Assembly: GCA_049679965.1 (NCBI GenBank)
Contig: JBAUGX010000185.1
Location: forward strand, 1-47,684
Direction of reading: 5' to 3'
Length of the DNA: 47,684 nt
From: 2-12-FULL-65-11 sp049679965
GTDB taxonomy: Bacteria; Acidobacteriota; Vicinamibacteria; Vicinamibacterales; CAVVIG01
Shown: piece by piece, positions 1 to 7,313 of the stretch
How the letters are laid out: every line of letters begins with the position of its first letter
Position numbering within the stretch: the stretch's first letter is position 1
Notes under the pieces: model-generated
Database searches by the model: none
What the model was told of the DNA's origin: nothing
The model's input: the letters and a program-made list of their open reading frames with translations, nothing else
Made by a program: the position numbers and the translations under genes

Positions 1-76
<76 letters not shown>

Positions 77-88
77 ACAGGCGAATCG

Positions 89-847
89 CTATCTTATCTC
101 AGCTGCCTTCTCCAAGAACAGTTCCTCAACGGCCCGCAGGGCATGATGGGCCGTCAGATCGGGATGGAGCGGCGTCACCGACACATACCCGTCCCGCACG
201 GCCTGATAGTCGGACCGGTCGTGCGGCTCCCAGTCGTCCTGCCCTTCTTCAATCCAGAAGTACGAGCGCCCTTTGGGATCGTGCCGCTCCGCGACCGACG
301 TCACATGGTTGCGCTTGGCCTGGACGGTCACCCGAAATCCTTTGGGCGTCCCTTGGGGCACGTTGATGTTGAGAAACGTTCGCGCCGGCAACGGCCGCTC
401 GAGCACCGCCGCCGCGATGGCGGCCGCGGCCCGCGCCGACGGCCCGAAGTCGTAGGTGCCGCGCGTCGCCGCCAGCGACACCGCAATGCCCGGCACACCA
501 AGCAACGCCCCTTCGAACGCCCCGGACACGGTGCCCGAGTAGGTGACATCGTCCCCGAGGTTGGTGCCTTTGTTGATCCCGGACACGACGAGATCGGGCA
601 GACCCTTGAGCAGCTGCGTGATGGCGATGTTGACGCAGTCGCTCGGCGTGCCGTCGACGGCAAACAGGCCCTCGGCCATCCGTTCGAGCCGCAGCGGATG
701 GCGAACCGTCAGGGCATGGCCGATCGTGCTGGCCTCAAGCACCGGCGCCACGGTGAGCACCGTACCCAGCGGACGCAGCGCGTCGGCGAGCACCGCGACG
801 CACTCCGATCGATAGCCGTCGTCGTTGGTGACAAGAATGCGTCGCAT
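89..847 (-). CDS. surE: 5'-nucleotidase SurE
   Basis: Survival protein SurE, a metal-dependent cytosolic phosphatase of nucleoside 5'-monophosphates, 252 aa, the usual family length. The N-terminal ILVTNDDG places the metal-binding Asp pair at residues 9 and 10. Ser40 and Asn92 (in VSGINKGTNLGDD) match the other two metal ligands known from E. coli SurE. The YSGTVSGAFEG helix is typical. After NDDG the usual APGI is replaced by YRSECVAV, a modest departure in the substrate loop. The start is ATG; no strong Shine-Dalgarno is visible. It is preceded by the MFS gene with a 13-nt gap, so the two are probably cotranscribed, and is followed by tRNA-Pro. Confidence 0.95.
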   Translation of the reverse strand: MRRILVTNDDGYRSECVAVLADALRPLGTVLTVAPVLEASTIGHALTVRHPLRLERMAEGLFAVDGTPSDCVNIAITQLLKGLPDLVVSGINKGTNLGDDVTYSGTVSGAFEGALLGVPGIAVSLAATRGTYDFGPSARAAAAIAAAVLERPLPARTFLNINVPQGTPKGFRVTVQAKRNHVTSVAERHDPKGRSYFWIEEGQDDWEPHDRSDYQAVRDGYVSVTPLHPDLTAHHALRAVEELFLEKAAEIR

Positions 848-860
848 GAAGGGATACCGA

Positions 861-2015
861 TTATACGACGATGAAGAGGAGCGCGGTGGCTACCAGCGCA
901 AGCGCGGCGCCCAAGCCGAAGGCGGCCTCCGGTCCAAAGGCGCTCCACACCAGGCCAAAGACGATGCTCGCAGTGAGTGCACCCGCGCCGACGACCGCGT
1001 TGTAGATACCAAAGGCCAGGCCGCGGCTTTCAGCCGGCGCAAGGTCGGCCACCAGAGCCTTCTCGGTCCCTTCCGCGAAGCCGAAGTAGAGCCCGTACAG
1101 AAGAAACCAGGCGAACAACGCGGCGAGGCTCGTGCTCATGGCGAAGCCGCCGTAGACCACGGCGTACACCAGCCAGCCAATCGCAATCACGGTGCGACGG
1201 CCGACCCGATCGGACCAGCTCCCGGCGACCATCGACGTCGACGCCTTGACGACGTGCAGCGCCGCCCACATCAGTGGGACAAGGCGCACCGATCCGGCGG
1301 CGTCGGTCAGTCTGAGCAACAGGAATGCGTCGGTTGAGTTCCCCAACGTGAAGAGCGACAGGACCAGCATGAAGCGGGTGAAAGATGGCGGCAGGTGTGA
1401 GCCCGTGGGATCCGGCTTCAGCCGGACTCTGTCGGACGCCACGTCAGTCGACGCGTCCTCGCGGATGAAGAAGATGAGCGTCACCGCTATCGCGCCTGGG
1501 ATGATGGTCAAGGCGAACAGCGTGCGATACGCCCCCGGATACATCAGCAGGAACAGCGACGCCAGCAGCGGACCGACCACGGCACCGAGGTTGTCCATGC
1601 CGCGGTGAAAACCGTATACGCGCCCTCGGGTCGTGGCCGTCGCCCACGTTGCGAGCATCGCGTCCCGCGGCGCGCTGCGAACGCCCTTCCCCACCCGGTC
1701 GAGCATCCTCACCGTCAGCACCTGCGTCCAGCCGGTTGTGATGGCGATAAACGGCCGTGCGATAGACGACACGGCGTAACCGGCCAGCACCAGCGGCCGC
1801 CTGGCGCGCGAGCGATCGGCCAGACGCCCGGCAAAGATTTTGAGGACGCTGTTGAGCCCTTCGGCCGCGCCCTCGATGACGCCGAGCGAAACGACGCCGG
1901 CTCCGAGCACGCGCGTTAGGAAGAACGGCAGCAGCGGGTAGATGGCCTCGGTCGCCGCGTCGGTCGCAAGGCTCACCCAGCCGAGAAGCCAGACGGGGCG
2001 AGGGAGACGAGACAT
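861..2015 (-). CDS. MFS transporter with a repeat-encoded central loop
   Basis: Major facilitator superfamily permease, 384 aa, about 12 hydrophobic segments. The loop after TM4 reads DRVGKGVRSAPRDA, a form of the MFS motif seen in a widespread bacterial subfamily of unassigned substrate. In the central cytoplasmic loop (about residues 188-212) the protein carries VRLKPDPTG, which is the translation of a GC-rich palindromic repeat also found between genes in this window. The loop probably tolerates the insertion. The start ATG is created at the junction with another repeat: its first two bases are the end of an ATTGCAG-type repeat. Substrate cannot be predicted; context with surE is not informative. 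Confidence 0.88.
   Translation of the reverse strand: MSRLPRPVWLLGWVSLATDAATEAIYPLLPFFLTRVLGAGVVSLGVIEGAAEGLNSVLKIFAGRLADRSRARRPLVLAGYAVSSIARPFIAITTGWTQVLTVRMLDRVGKGVRSAPRDAMLATWATATTRGRVYGFHRGMDNLGAVVGPLLASLFLLMYPGAYRTLFALTIIPGAIAVTLIFFIREDASTDVASDRVRLKPDPTGSHLPPSFTRFMLVLSLFTLGNSTDAFLLLRLTDAAGSVRLVPLMWAALHVVKASTSMVAGSWSDRVGRRTVIAIGWLVYAVVYGGFAMSTSLAALFAWFLLYGLYFGFAEGTEKALVADLAPAESRGLAFGIYNAVVGAGALTASIVFGLVWSAFGPEAAFGLGAALALVATALLFIVV
1401..1430. repeat. Family A palindromic repeat inside the MFS gene
   Basis: The core TCCGGCTTCAGCCGGA (1411-1426) with its CCCACG-type tail (read on the minus strand) matches the intergenic copies near 18.5, 31.1, 31.2 and 36.9 kb. Here it is read in frame as part of the MFS loop. 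Confidence 0.85.
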
Positions 2016-2089
2016 TGCAGATTTCAGATTGCAGATTTCAGATTGGTTCGAGCGATTCCCGAGAAGTGTATTTCATTCTGAAATCCAGA
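2014..2089. repeat. Family C AT-rich repeat pair forming the MFS start codon
   Basis: The left arm (2014-2044) is a two-copy tandem of ATTGCAGATTTCAG. A related arm in the opposite orientation, ATTCTGAAATCCAGAA, lies at 2074-2089. The element is much lower in GC than its surroundings. On the minus strand the left arm ends in CTGCAAT, whose last two bases plus the next G make the ATG of the MFS gene. A single copy occurs at 7046-7063. The rest of the gap to moaA (2090-2249) shows nothing recognisable. Confidence 0.75.
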
Positions 2090-2249
2090 ACTGGGTGACG
2101 TCTCAGGCGCTTCGAGATCCGGCTGCCGTCGGGCCGGTGTCCAAGCTGCGCCAGGCCGGTGCCGGAACGTTGGAGCGATCGTTTCGCGGGCCAGATCGTC
2201 TCCAGCCCGTTCCTGCCGTACTCGCGCTCCCGCCTCTCGGTCCTCAACC

Positions 2250-2255
2250 TATAAT
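2250..2255 (+). promoter_or_regulatory. -10 box of moaA, possible leaderless transcript
   Basis: A perfect TATAAT ends 7 nt before the A of the moaA ATG at 2262, so the expected transcription start coincides with the start codon. No Shine-Dalgarno is present. No good -35 box is seen 17 nt upstream. Confidence 0.5.
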
Positions 2256-2261
2256 CGTCCA

Positions 2262-3353
2262 ATGCCCCTGGTCGACCGCTTCGCGCGGCCGCTCGGCAAC
2301 CTGCGGCTCTCGGTCACCGACCGCTGCAACCTGCGCTGCGCGTATTGCATGCCGGAAGACGACTACGCCTGGCTGCCGCGCGAGGACCTGCTGCAATTCG
2401 AGGAGACGATCGCGCTCGTCGACGTCTTTCTCGGGCTCGGGGTCACCAAGGTGCGGCTCACAGGCGGCGAGCCGCTCATGCGCCGCGACCTGCCGGATCT
2501 GGTGCGGATGCTGGCTGCCAAGCCTGGATTGGCCGACCTCGCGCTGACCACCAACGGCGTGCTCCTCGCCGATCAGATTGACGCGCTCGCCGCGGCCGGG
2601 CTCGGACGCGTCACGGTCAGTCTCGATACGCTGCGCGCAGATCGCTTCGAAAAGCTAACGCGGTTCGACCGACTCGATGCAGTGCTCGAAGGGATTAAGG
2701 CAGCCGGTGGAGTGAGCCGGGCCGCTGCGACTCCCGAGCGCGAGAGTCTACGCTCGAGCGCGAGGTCTTCGGCGCGTGGGGGTGGGGCCCCACGCGCATT
2801 AAAGATCGACAGCGTTGTCATCCGTGGGGTCAACGACGACGAACTCGTCGATCTGATTGAGTACGGGAAATCGACAAATGCCGAGGTCCGGTTCATCGAA
2901 TACATGGACGTCGGGGGCGCCACTCGCTGGTCGCAGGCCGACGTGGTATCACGCGTCGAAATGCTCGACACTCTCACCCGCCGTTACGGCCGCCCGGAGC
3001 CGCTCGCCGAGACGTCGTCGGCCCCGGCCGAGCGTTTTTCCCTTCCCGACGGGACCATCTTCGGCATCATCTCGTCGACAACCGATCCGTTCTGCCGAAG
3101 CTGCGATCGAAGCCGGCTGACAGCCGACGGCATGTGGTACCTGTGTCTCTACGCCGCGCTGGGCGTCGATCTGCGCGGGCCGCTGCGCCGTGGCGAGTCG
3201 GCCGATGTACTCGCGGCGATGATCGCGGAGAACTGGCGGGGGCGCACCGATCGCGGCGCCGAAGATCGCCTCGCGCTGCGCGATCGGCGCGTCGTGCCGA
3301 TCAGGGATTTGCGGAAGGACCCGCATCTGGAAATGCACACGCGCGGCGGATAG
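2262..3353 (+). CDS. moaA: GTP 3',8-cyclase MoaA
   Basis: Radical SAM enzyme of the first step of molybdenum cofactor synthesis, converting GTP to (8S)-3',8-cyclo-7,8-dihydroguanosine 5'-triphosphate. 363 aa. The N-terminal radical SAM cluster ligands are Cys22, Cys26 and Cys29 (CNLRCAYC). The C-terminal substrate-binding cluster ligands are Cys278, Cys281 and Cys295. LTGGEP is present, and the protein ends in the double glycine needed in this family. Between the GIKAAGG helix and KIDSVVIRGVNDDE is an insertion of about 28 residues rich in Ser, Arg and Gly. It is not a family feature and is encoded by repeat-like DNA at 2709-2799. All catalytic residues remain, so it is probably active. No other moa gene is nearby. 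Confidence 0.95.
   Translation: MPLVDRFARPLGNLRLSVTDRCNLRCAYCMPEDDYAWLPREDLLQFEETIALVDVFLGLGVTKVRLTGGEPLMRRDLPDLVRMLAAKPGLADLALTTNGVLLADQIDALAAAGLGRVTVSLDTLRADRFEKLTRFDRLDAVLEGIKAAGGVSRAAATPERESLRSSARSSARGGGAPRALKIDSVVIRGVNDDELVDLIEYGKSTNAEVRFIEYMDVGGATRWSQADVVSRVEMLDTLTRRYGRPEPLAETSSAPAERFSLPDGTIFGIISSTTDPFCRSCDRSRLTADGMWYLCLYAALGVDLRGPLRRGESADVLAAMIAENWRGRTDRGAEDRLALRDRRVVPIRDLRKDPHLEMHTRGG
2709..2799. repeat. Repeat-like in-frame insertion in moaA
   Basis: Contains a perfect 10-bp inverted repeat, GCGCGTGGGG (2772-2781) and CCCCACGCGC (2788-2797), separated by 6 nt. It also has a direct repeat CGAGCGCGAG at 2735-2744 and 2755-2764. The segment corresponds to the extra loop of the MoaA protein. 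The exact insertion ends are uncertain without an alignment. Confidence 0.65.
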
Positions 3354-3368
3354 TCGGGTCGGTCTTCT

Positions 3369-4616
3369 TCATGGATGGCGGGTGGCGCGTCCCGGCCGGC
3401 TCAGAACCTCGCGGACCCGCGCCGAAAGCACAGAGCCTTGGAACGGCTTGCCCAGGAAGCTGACATTCGGGTTCCCGGCGTCGAGCGTCACCGACAGCTC
3501 GGCGTACCCGGATATGAAAAGCACCTTCAGTTCGGGCCGCTGGCACACCAGGTGCTGCGCGAGGGTCGGCCCATTCATGCCGGGCATCACCACGTCGGTC
3601 AACAGCATGTCGATTTCGGGGCCATGCCGGTCGAACAGCTCGCATGCCACCTTCGGCGTCGGCGCCTCGAGCACGCGATAGCCCTGTCGTGCCAGGACGG
3701 CCACCACAAGAGTGCGGACCGCATCTTCATCTTCAACCACCAGAATGGTCTCGTCTGCGCCCGTTCGTTCGGCGGCCACTGGCCGCTCCGCCTGCGCCTG
3801 GAGCGCCGACACTGCGGGAAAGAAGATGTTAAACGTGGTACCGGCGCCGACGCGGCAGTCCACGGTGATGATCCCGCCGCTTTGCCGCACAATCCCGGAG
3901 GCCGATGCGAGGCCTAGACCCGTTCCCCGGCCAAGCTCTTTGGCGGCAAAGAAGGGTTCGAACAAATGCGGCTGGGCCTCGGGCGGAATGTCGGCGCCAT
4001 CGTCACTCACCCGCAACCGGACGTACTCCGTCGTTGTCGGGGCCTCGGTGGGCAACTCAACGTGGCCGGGAGGAACACGCGACACATCGATCCCGATGTG
4101 GCCGCCGGTCGGCAGCCCATCGCGCGCATGCAACACGAGATTGACGATGACCTGCTCGAGCTGCGCCGGATCGACATGCACCACCGCCGGGACTGCCGAA
4201 CATTCGCAGGTCAAGGCAATGTCTTCACGAACCAGCCGCGTCAGCATCTCCCGAAAGCCCGTCACGGCCTTCCCTAGGTCCAGGTCCTCCGGCATCAGGA
4301 CCTGTCTACGACTGAACGCCAGCAGCTGCTGCGTCAGCGTGGCCGCGCGGCGGCCGGCCTTCTGGATTTCCTCCAGGTCGGCGCGATCGGGATCGCCCTC
4401 GGCCCGATCGCTCAGAAGGAGGTCCGTGTAGCCGAGGATCGCCGTCAGAAGGTTGTTGAAGTCGTGCGCCACGCCGCCCGCCAGCCGTCCGATGCTCTCG
4501 AACCTGTCGGATCGCCTGAGGCGTTCGTCGAGCACGTGGCGATTGTCGGGGCCATCGATCTCGGCCCCGACCGGCGCGCGGTGTCCGTTATTCGCACGGG
4601 CTACTGGCTCGATCAC
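3369..4616 (-). CDS. Hybrid histidine kinase with C-terminal receiver, degenerate ATP-binding boxes
   Basis: 415 aa, no membrane segment or sensory domain. HisKA dimerisation domain with His51 (GGVAHDFNN), HATPase_c about 150-268, receiver about 290-410 with Asp341 and Lys390. Two catalytic boxes depart from consensus. The N box reads NLVLHARD, with His163 in place of the Asn that coordinates Mg-ATP (usual NLxxNARD). The G1 box reads DDGAD instead of DxGxG. The G2 box GRGTGLGLA is intact. It may be a weak kinase, a phosphatase or a phosphorelay scaffold (inference). The GTG start overlaps the TGA of the upstream sigma54-type regulator (GTGA), implying translational coupling and a shared pathway. 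Confidence 0.9.
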   Translation of the reverse strand: MIEPVARANNGHRAPVGAEIDGPDNRHVLDERLRRSDRFESIGRLAGGVAHDFNNLLTAILGYTDLLLSDRAEGDPDRADLEEIQKAGRRAATLTQQLLAFSRRQVLMPEDLDLGKAVTGFREMLTRLVREDIALTCECSAVPAVVHVDPAQLEQVIVNLVLHARDGLPTGGHIGIDVSRVPPGHVELPTEAPTTTEYVRLRVSDDGADIPPEAQPHLFEPFFAAKELGRGTGLGLASASGIVRQSGGIITVDCRVGAGTTFNIFFPAVSALQAQAERPVAAERTGADETILVVEDEDAVRTLVVAVLARQGYRVLEAPTPKVACELFDRHGPEIDMLLTDVVMPGMNGPTLAQHLVCQRPELKVLFISGYAELSVTLDAGNPNVSFLGKPFQGSVLSARVREVLSRPGRATRHP

Positions 4617-6142
4617 GACAGCAGCCTGTGGGGACTCTGGCGCGAGGGCGGCGCGGCAATGTGATGGCGATCGAGGCGCCGGTAGAGCGCCCGGCGGCTG
4701 ATGCCAAGAATCCTGGCGGCGGCCATGCGATTGCCGTTGACCTGCTGAAGGACGTCGACGATGTGCTCGCGCTCGACCTCCTGGAGCGGGACCGCGACGT
4801 CGTTAGCCCGCGACCTCGTCACGTCGAGGTGCCGGCCGTGCGCCGCGGCCGGCACGTGCTCCGGCCCGAATGCGCCGGCCAGTTCGCGCTCCGAGATCAG
4901 ACTGCCGTCGGTGAGGAGACAGGCCCGCTCGATCACGTTCTTGAGTTCGCGGACGTTGCCATCCCAGCGCGCGGCCAGGATCAGCCGCTCGGCCGAGGGC
5001 GTCAAGCCCGTCAGCGGCTTCCGGATCCGCTGGGCACACTCGCGCACGAACGCCGCCGTCAGATACGGGACGTCTTCGCGACGCTCCCGGAGCGGGGGCA
5101 GCGCCACCTCCACGACGTTGAGGCGATAGAACAGATCGCCGCGGAACCGGCCGGCTGCGACTTCGGCGCGGAGATCGCGATTGGTGGCGGCAATGACGGT
5201 CACATCGACCTGTTTGGGCTGCAGCGACCCAACCCGCTGGACTTCGCCATTGTCAATCGCGCGCAACAGCTTCGCCTGCACCGACATTGGCAGTTCGCCG
5301 ACCTCGTCGAGAAACAGCGTGCCGCCATGCGCGGCCTCGAAAAGACCCTGCTTGGCCTCCACTGCGCCGGTGAAGGCGCCGCGCACGTGGCCGAACAGCT
5401 CACTCTCAAATAACGTGTCGACGACGGCCGAACAGTTGATCGTCACAAACGGCCGAGTGCGGCGGGGCCCGACCTGATGAAACGCGCGCGCCGCCAGCTC
5501 CTTACCCGTCCCCGTCTCGCCAGTCACCAGGACCTGCTTGGCGTGGGGGGCGAGGCGCTGAATGAGACTGAACACTTCCTGCATCAACGGGCTACGCCCG
5601 AGCATCCCGCAGAACTCGAGACGTCTCGCCACTTCGTCCTCGAGCGCGACGACGTCGGCGCGTCGTTCCAGCTCTTCCCGAATCTCGCCGAGCACTTGCC
5701 GCAGCCGGTCGAAATCGAACGGCTTGGTCAGGTACTCGCGCGCACCCAGCTTGATCGCTTCGACCGCGCTGTCGACTGCGGCGAAGCCGGTCATCAAGAT
5801 CACTGCGCAGCTGGGCACCGACACGCGAATCTGGCGCAGGAGGTCCAGTCCGTTGACGTCCGGCATTCGCAGGTCGACCATCGCGAGGTCGGCCGGCTTG
5901 CGCGCGAGCGCCCGCAGCGCCTCCGATCCGTTGGCGCACGTGACGACGTCGTAGCCGGCCTTGGCCGCCAGTCGCTCGATGATCTTCAGCACCGGCTCCT
6001 CGTCGTCGACGACGAGCAGCTGCGGACGGGCGACGAGTGCAGGTTTGTGCATGTGTGCTGAAGCGCTCCCGCAGTGCGGGCAGTACCCCGTCGAAGAGGC
6101 CAATTCCACCGACGTCGCAACCGAATCCTGCACCAGCATCAC
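4613..6142 (-). CDS. Sigma54-dependent NtrC-family response regulator with N-terminal zinc-ribbon-like motif
   Basis: About 509 aa. Order: a short N-terminal extension with CPHCGSASAHMH (residues 21-32), a receiver domain (about 40-155, phospho-acceptor in VDLRMPDVNG), a AAA+ domain with Walker A GETGTGKE and the sigma54-contact loop GAFTGA, then a Fis-type helix-turn-helix near the C-terminus (NRMAAARILGISRRALYRRL). It activates sigma54 promoters when phosphorylated. The two Cys and two His of the extension could bind a metal, unusual before a receiver domain. The start could be GTG (6142), ATG (6139) or GTG (6133); GAGG at about 6143-6146 best suits the last. Coupled to the downstream hybrid kinase; target genes are not identifiable. 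Confidence 0.93.
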   Translation of the reverse strand: MMLVQDSVATSVELASSTGYCPHCGSASAHMHKPALVARPQLLVVDDEEPVLKIIERLAAKAGYDVVTCANGSEALRALARKPADLAMVDLRMPDVNGLDLLRQIRVSVPSCAVILMTGFAAVDSAVEAIKLGAREYLTKPFDFDRLRQVLGEIREELERRADVVALEDEVARRLEFCGMLGRSPLMQEVFSLIQRLAPHAKQVLVTGETGTGKELAARAFHQVGPRRTRPFVTINCSAVVDTLFESELFGHVRGAFTGAVEAKQGLFEAAHGGTLFLDEVGELPMSVQAKLLRAIDNGEVQRVGSLQPKQVDVTVIAATNRDLRAEVAAGRFRGDLFYRLNVVEVALPPLRERREDVPYLTAAFVRECAQRIRKPLTGLTPSAERLILAARWDGNVRELKNVIERACLLTDGSLISERELAGAFGPEHVPAAAHGRHLDVTRSRANDVAVPLQEVEREHIVDVLQQVNGNRMAAARILGISRRALYRRLDRHHIAAPPSRQSPHRLLS

Positions 6143-6226
6143 CTCATGATTTCAGGCGCGATGGTCCAAGAACCGTACCCGCTCGGTAGCCGGATCTCAG
6201 GCGTGTACAACCATCCTATCGGCCCG

Positions 6227-6262
6227 AGTGTGCGGGTGTGACAGGTGCAGTGTGCGGGTGTG
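6227..6262. promoter_or_regulatory. 14-bp direct repeat in divergent promoter region
   Basis: AGTGTGCGGGTGTG occurs at 6227-6240 and again at 6249-6262, exactly 22 bp (two helical turns) apart. It lies between the divergently transcribed response regulator and HD-domain genes. The spacing suits binding of a protein on one face of the helix. A further perfect palindrome GGCACGTGCC lies at 6301-6310. Binding factor unknown. Confidence 0.4.
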
Positions 6263-6358
6263 TGCAGGGCTGGGGCGCCCTCCGCTCGGTCGCGGCTGGC
6301 GGCACGTGCCGCCGAGGCATCGCCGAGCCTGGCAGCCCGCTTGCTACCGCCTCCGAGC

Positions 6359-7042
6359 ATGGCACTTGCGCCCTCGGCGCGTCAGCAGCAGAAAGAGGAG
6401 CCAGACGACCTCCGCCGCCACGCCGGGCTCTCGGTCGAGCTCCGCCGACGGACCGACGAGATTTGCTCGCGCCTTCGATGGCCGACCGGTTTGGCCGCCG
6501 ACATCAGCCTGCTCGAGGAGATGGCCACCGAACGTATCCCGGACGTGATGCTGCACGGCGAGCGCGTCGCGCGCTACGCGCAGGCGGTGGCGCATGAGTG
6601 GGCGATCGAAGCCGAGGCCTCGCGGCTGCTCAGAACCGCGGCTCGGTTTCACGACATCGGTAAACTGGCGATGCCCGCGGACCTGCTCACCAAGCCCTCA
6701 CCGCTCACGCGAGGCGAATGGGCGATCATGCATCGTCACGTGGAGATCGGCGCCGAGATTCTAAATTCCACGCGCACGCTGGGTGATTTGGTACCCATCG
6801 TCACGGCAACGCATGAATGGTTCGACGGCCACGGCTATCCGCACAAGGTCGCCGGGGCGGCCATCCCGATGGCCAGTCGCATCATCGCGGTGGCCGACGC
6901 CTACGACTCCGCGACGCTGCACCGGCACGGCCGGGCGCAGATCGATTCGGCCGTGGCCGTGGCAGAACTCAAGCGCGGGCGCGGCACGCAGTTCGACCCC
7001 GACGTGCTCGACACCTTCCTTGCACTGATCGGCACGCACTAG
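6359..7042 (+). CDS. HD-GYP-like phosphodiesterase domain protein
   Basis: 227 aa from the ATG chosen here; an upstream in-frame GTG at 6245 would add a low-complexity stretch. It is a single HD-GYP-type domain without receiver or membrane part. Motifs seen: HGERVARYA (His66), FHDIGK (His98-Asp99), MHRHVEIG, then THEWFDGHGYP, and VADAYD (Asp180). HD-GYP proteins hydrolyse cyclic di-GMP. Here the conserved HHE pair reads THE (Thr151 replaces the first His), so one metal ligand is missing and activity or metal number may differ. Divergent from a two-component pair, which may control it. It is followed by a short AT-rich repeat. Confidence 0.85.
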   Translation: MALAPSARQQQKEEPDDLRRHAGLSVELRRRTDEICSRLRWPTGLAADISLLEEMATERIPDVMLHGERVARYAQAVAHEWAIEAEASRLLRTAARFHDIGKLAMPADLLTKPSPLTRGEWAIMHRHVEIGAEILNSTRTLGDLVPIVTATHEWFDGHGYPHKVAGAAIPMASRIIAVADAYDSATLHRHGRAQIDSAVAVAELKRGRGTQFDPDVLDTFLALIGTH

Positions 7043-7045
7043 AAA

Positions 7046-7063
7046 ATTGCAGATTTCAGAATT
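7046..7063. repeat. Single family C repeat supplying a stop codon
   Basis: ATTGCAGATTTCAGAATT, a single copy of the unit seen at 2014-2044. On the minus strand its TTCTGAAATC supplies the TGA stop of the small zinc-ribbon gene. Confidence 0.7.
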
Positions 7064-7283
7064 TGATAGCCTGGCGGACGGCGGAGGCGAGAACGGCTCC
7101 CAGGGTGGCTGCCGTCAGGACGAGCGCGGCCGTTGGGCGATCATCAACCGCGTACACGAACAGGACGGCAATCACCACACCAGCGAGAACGGCAGGAATC
7201 CCGGCGGCCACCCGGCTCCAGGCGCCGCGCGGGCACCGATGATTCTCCGTCAACGCCCCCATGCACTTCGGGCAGGTTGCCAT
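7056..7283 (-). CDS. Small zinc-ribbon membrane protein, unknown function
   Basis: 75 aa starting at ATG 7283 (MATCPKC). The N-terminal CPKCMG followed by HRCPRG forms a possible zinc knuckle. Two hydrophobic segments follow (about residues 27-45 and 50-68). I do not recognise a family. It follows the ornithine cyclodeaminase gene by 30 nt on the same strand, so it is probably cotranscribed. Its last codons and stop lie inside an AT-rich repeat. Confidence 0.6.
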   Translation of the reverse strand: MATCPKCMGALTENHRCPRGAWSRVAAGIPAVLAGVVIAVLFVYAVDDRPTAALVLTAATLGAVLASAVRQAIKF

Positions 7284-7313
7284 AACGCGCCGAGATGATA
7301 GCACGGCCCTTTT

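Noticed and set aside
143..874. Plus-strand open frame opposite surE
   Set aside because: surE has all family motifs; the opposite frame has none.
2014..2044. Tandem ATTGCAGATTTCAG units considered as a CRISPR fragment
   Set aside because: The units are contiguous with no spacers and no cas genes are present.
2090..2261. Molybdenum-cofactor riboswitch upstream of moaA
   Set aside because: No conserved Moco-motif blocks seen, and the -10 box places the start site at the ATG, leaving no leader.
2038..2262. Minus-strand 74-codon frame upstream of the MFS gene
   Set aside because: It runs through the AT-rich repeat and has no recognisable feature; likely chance.
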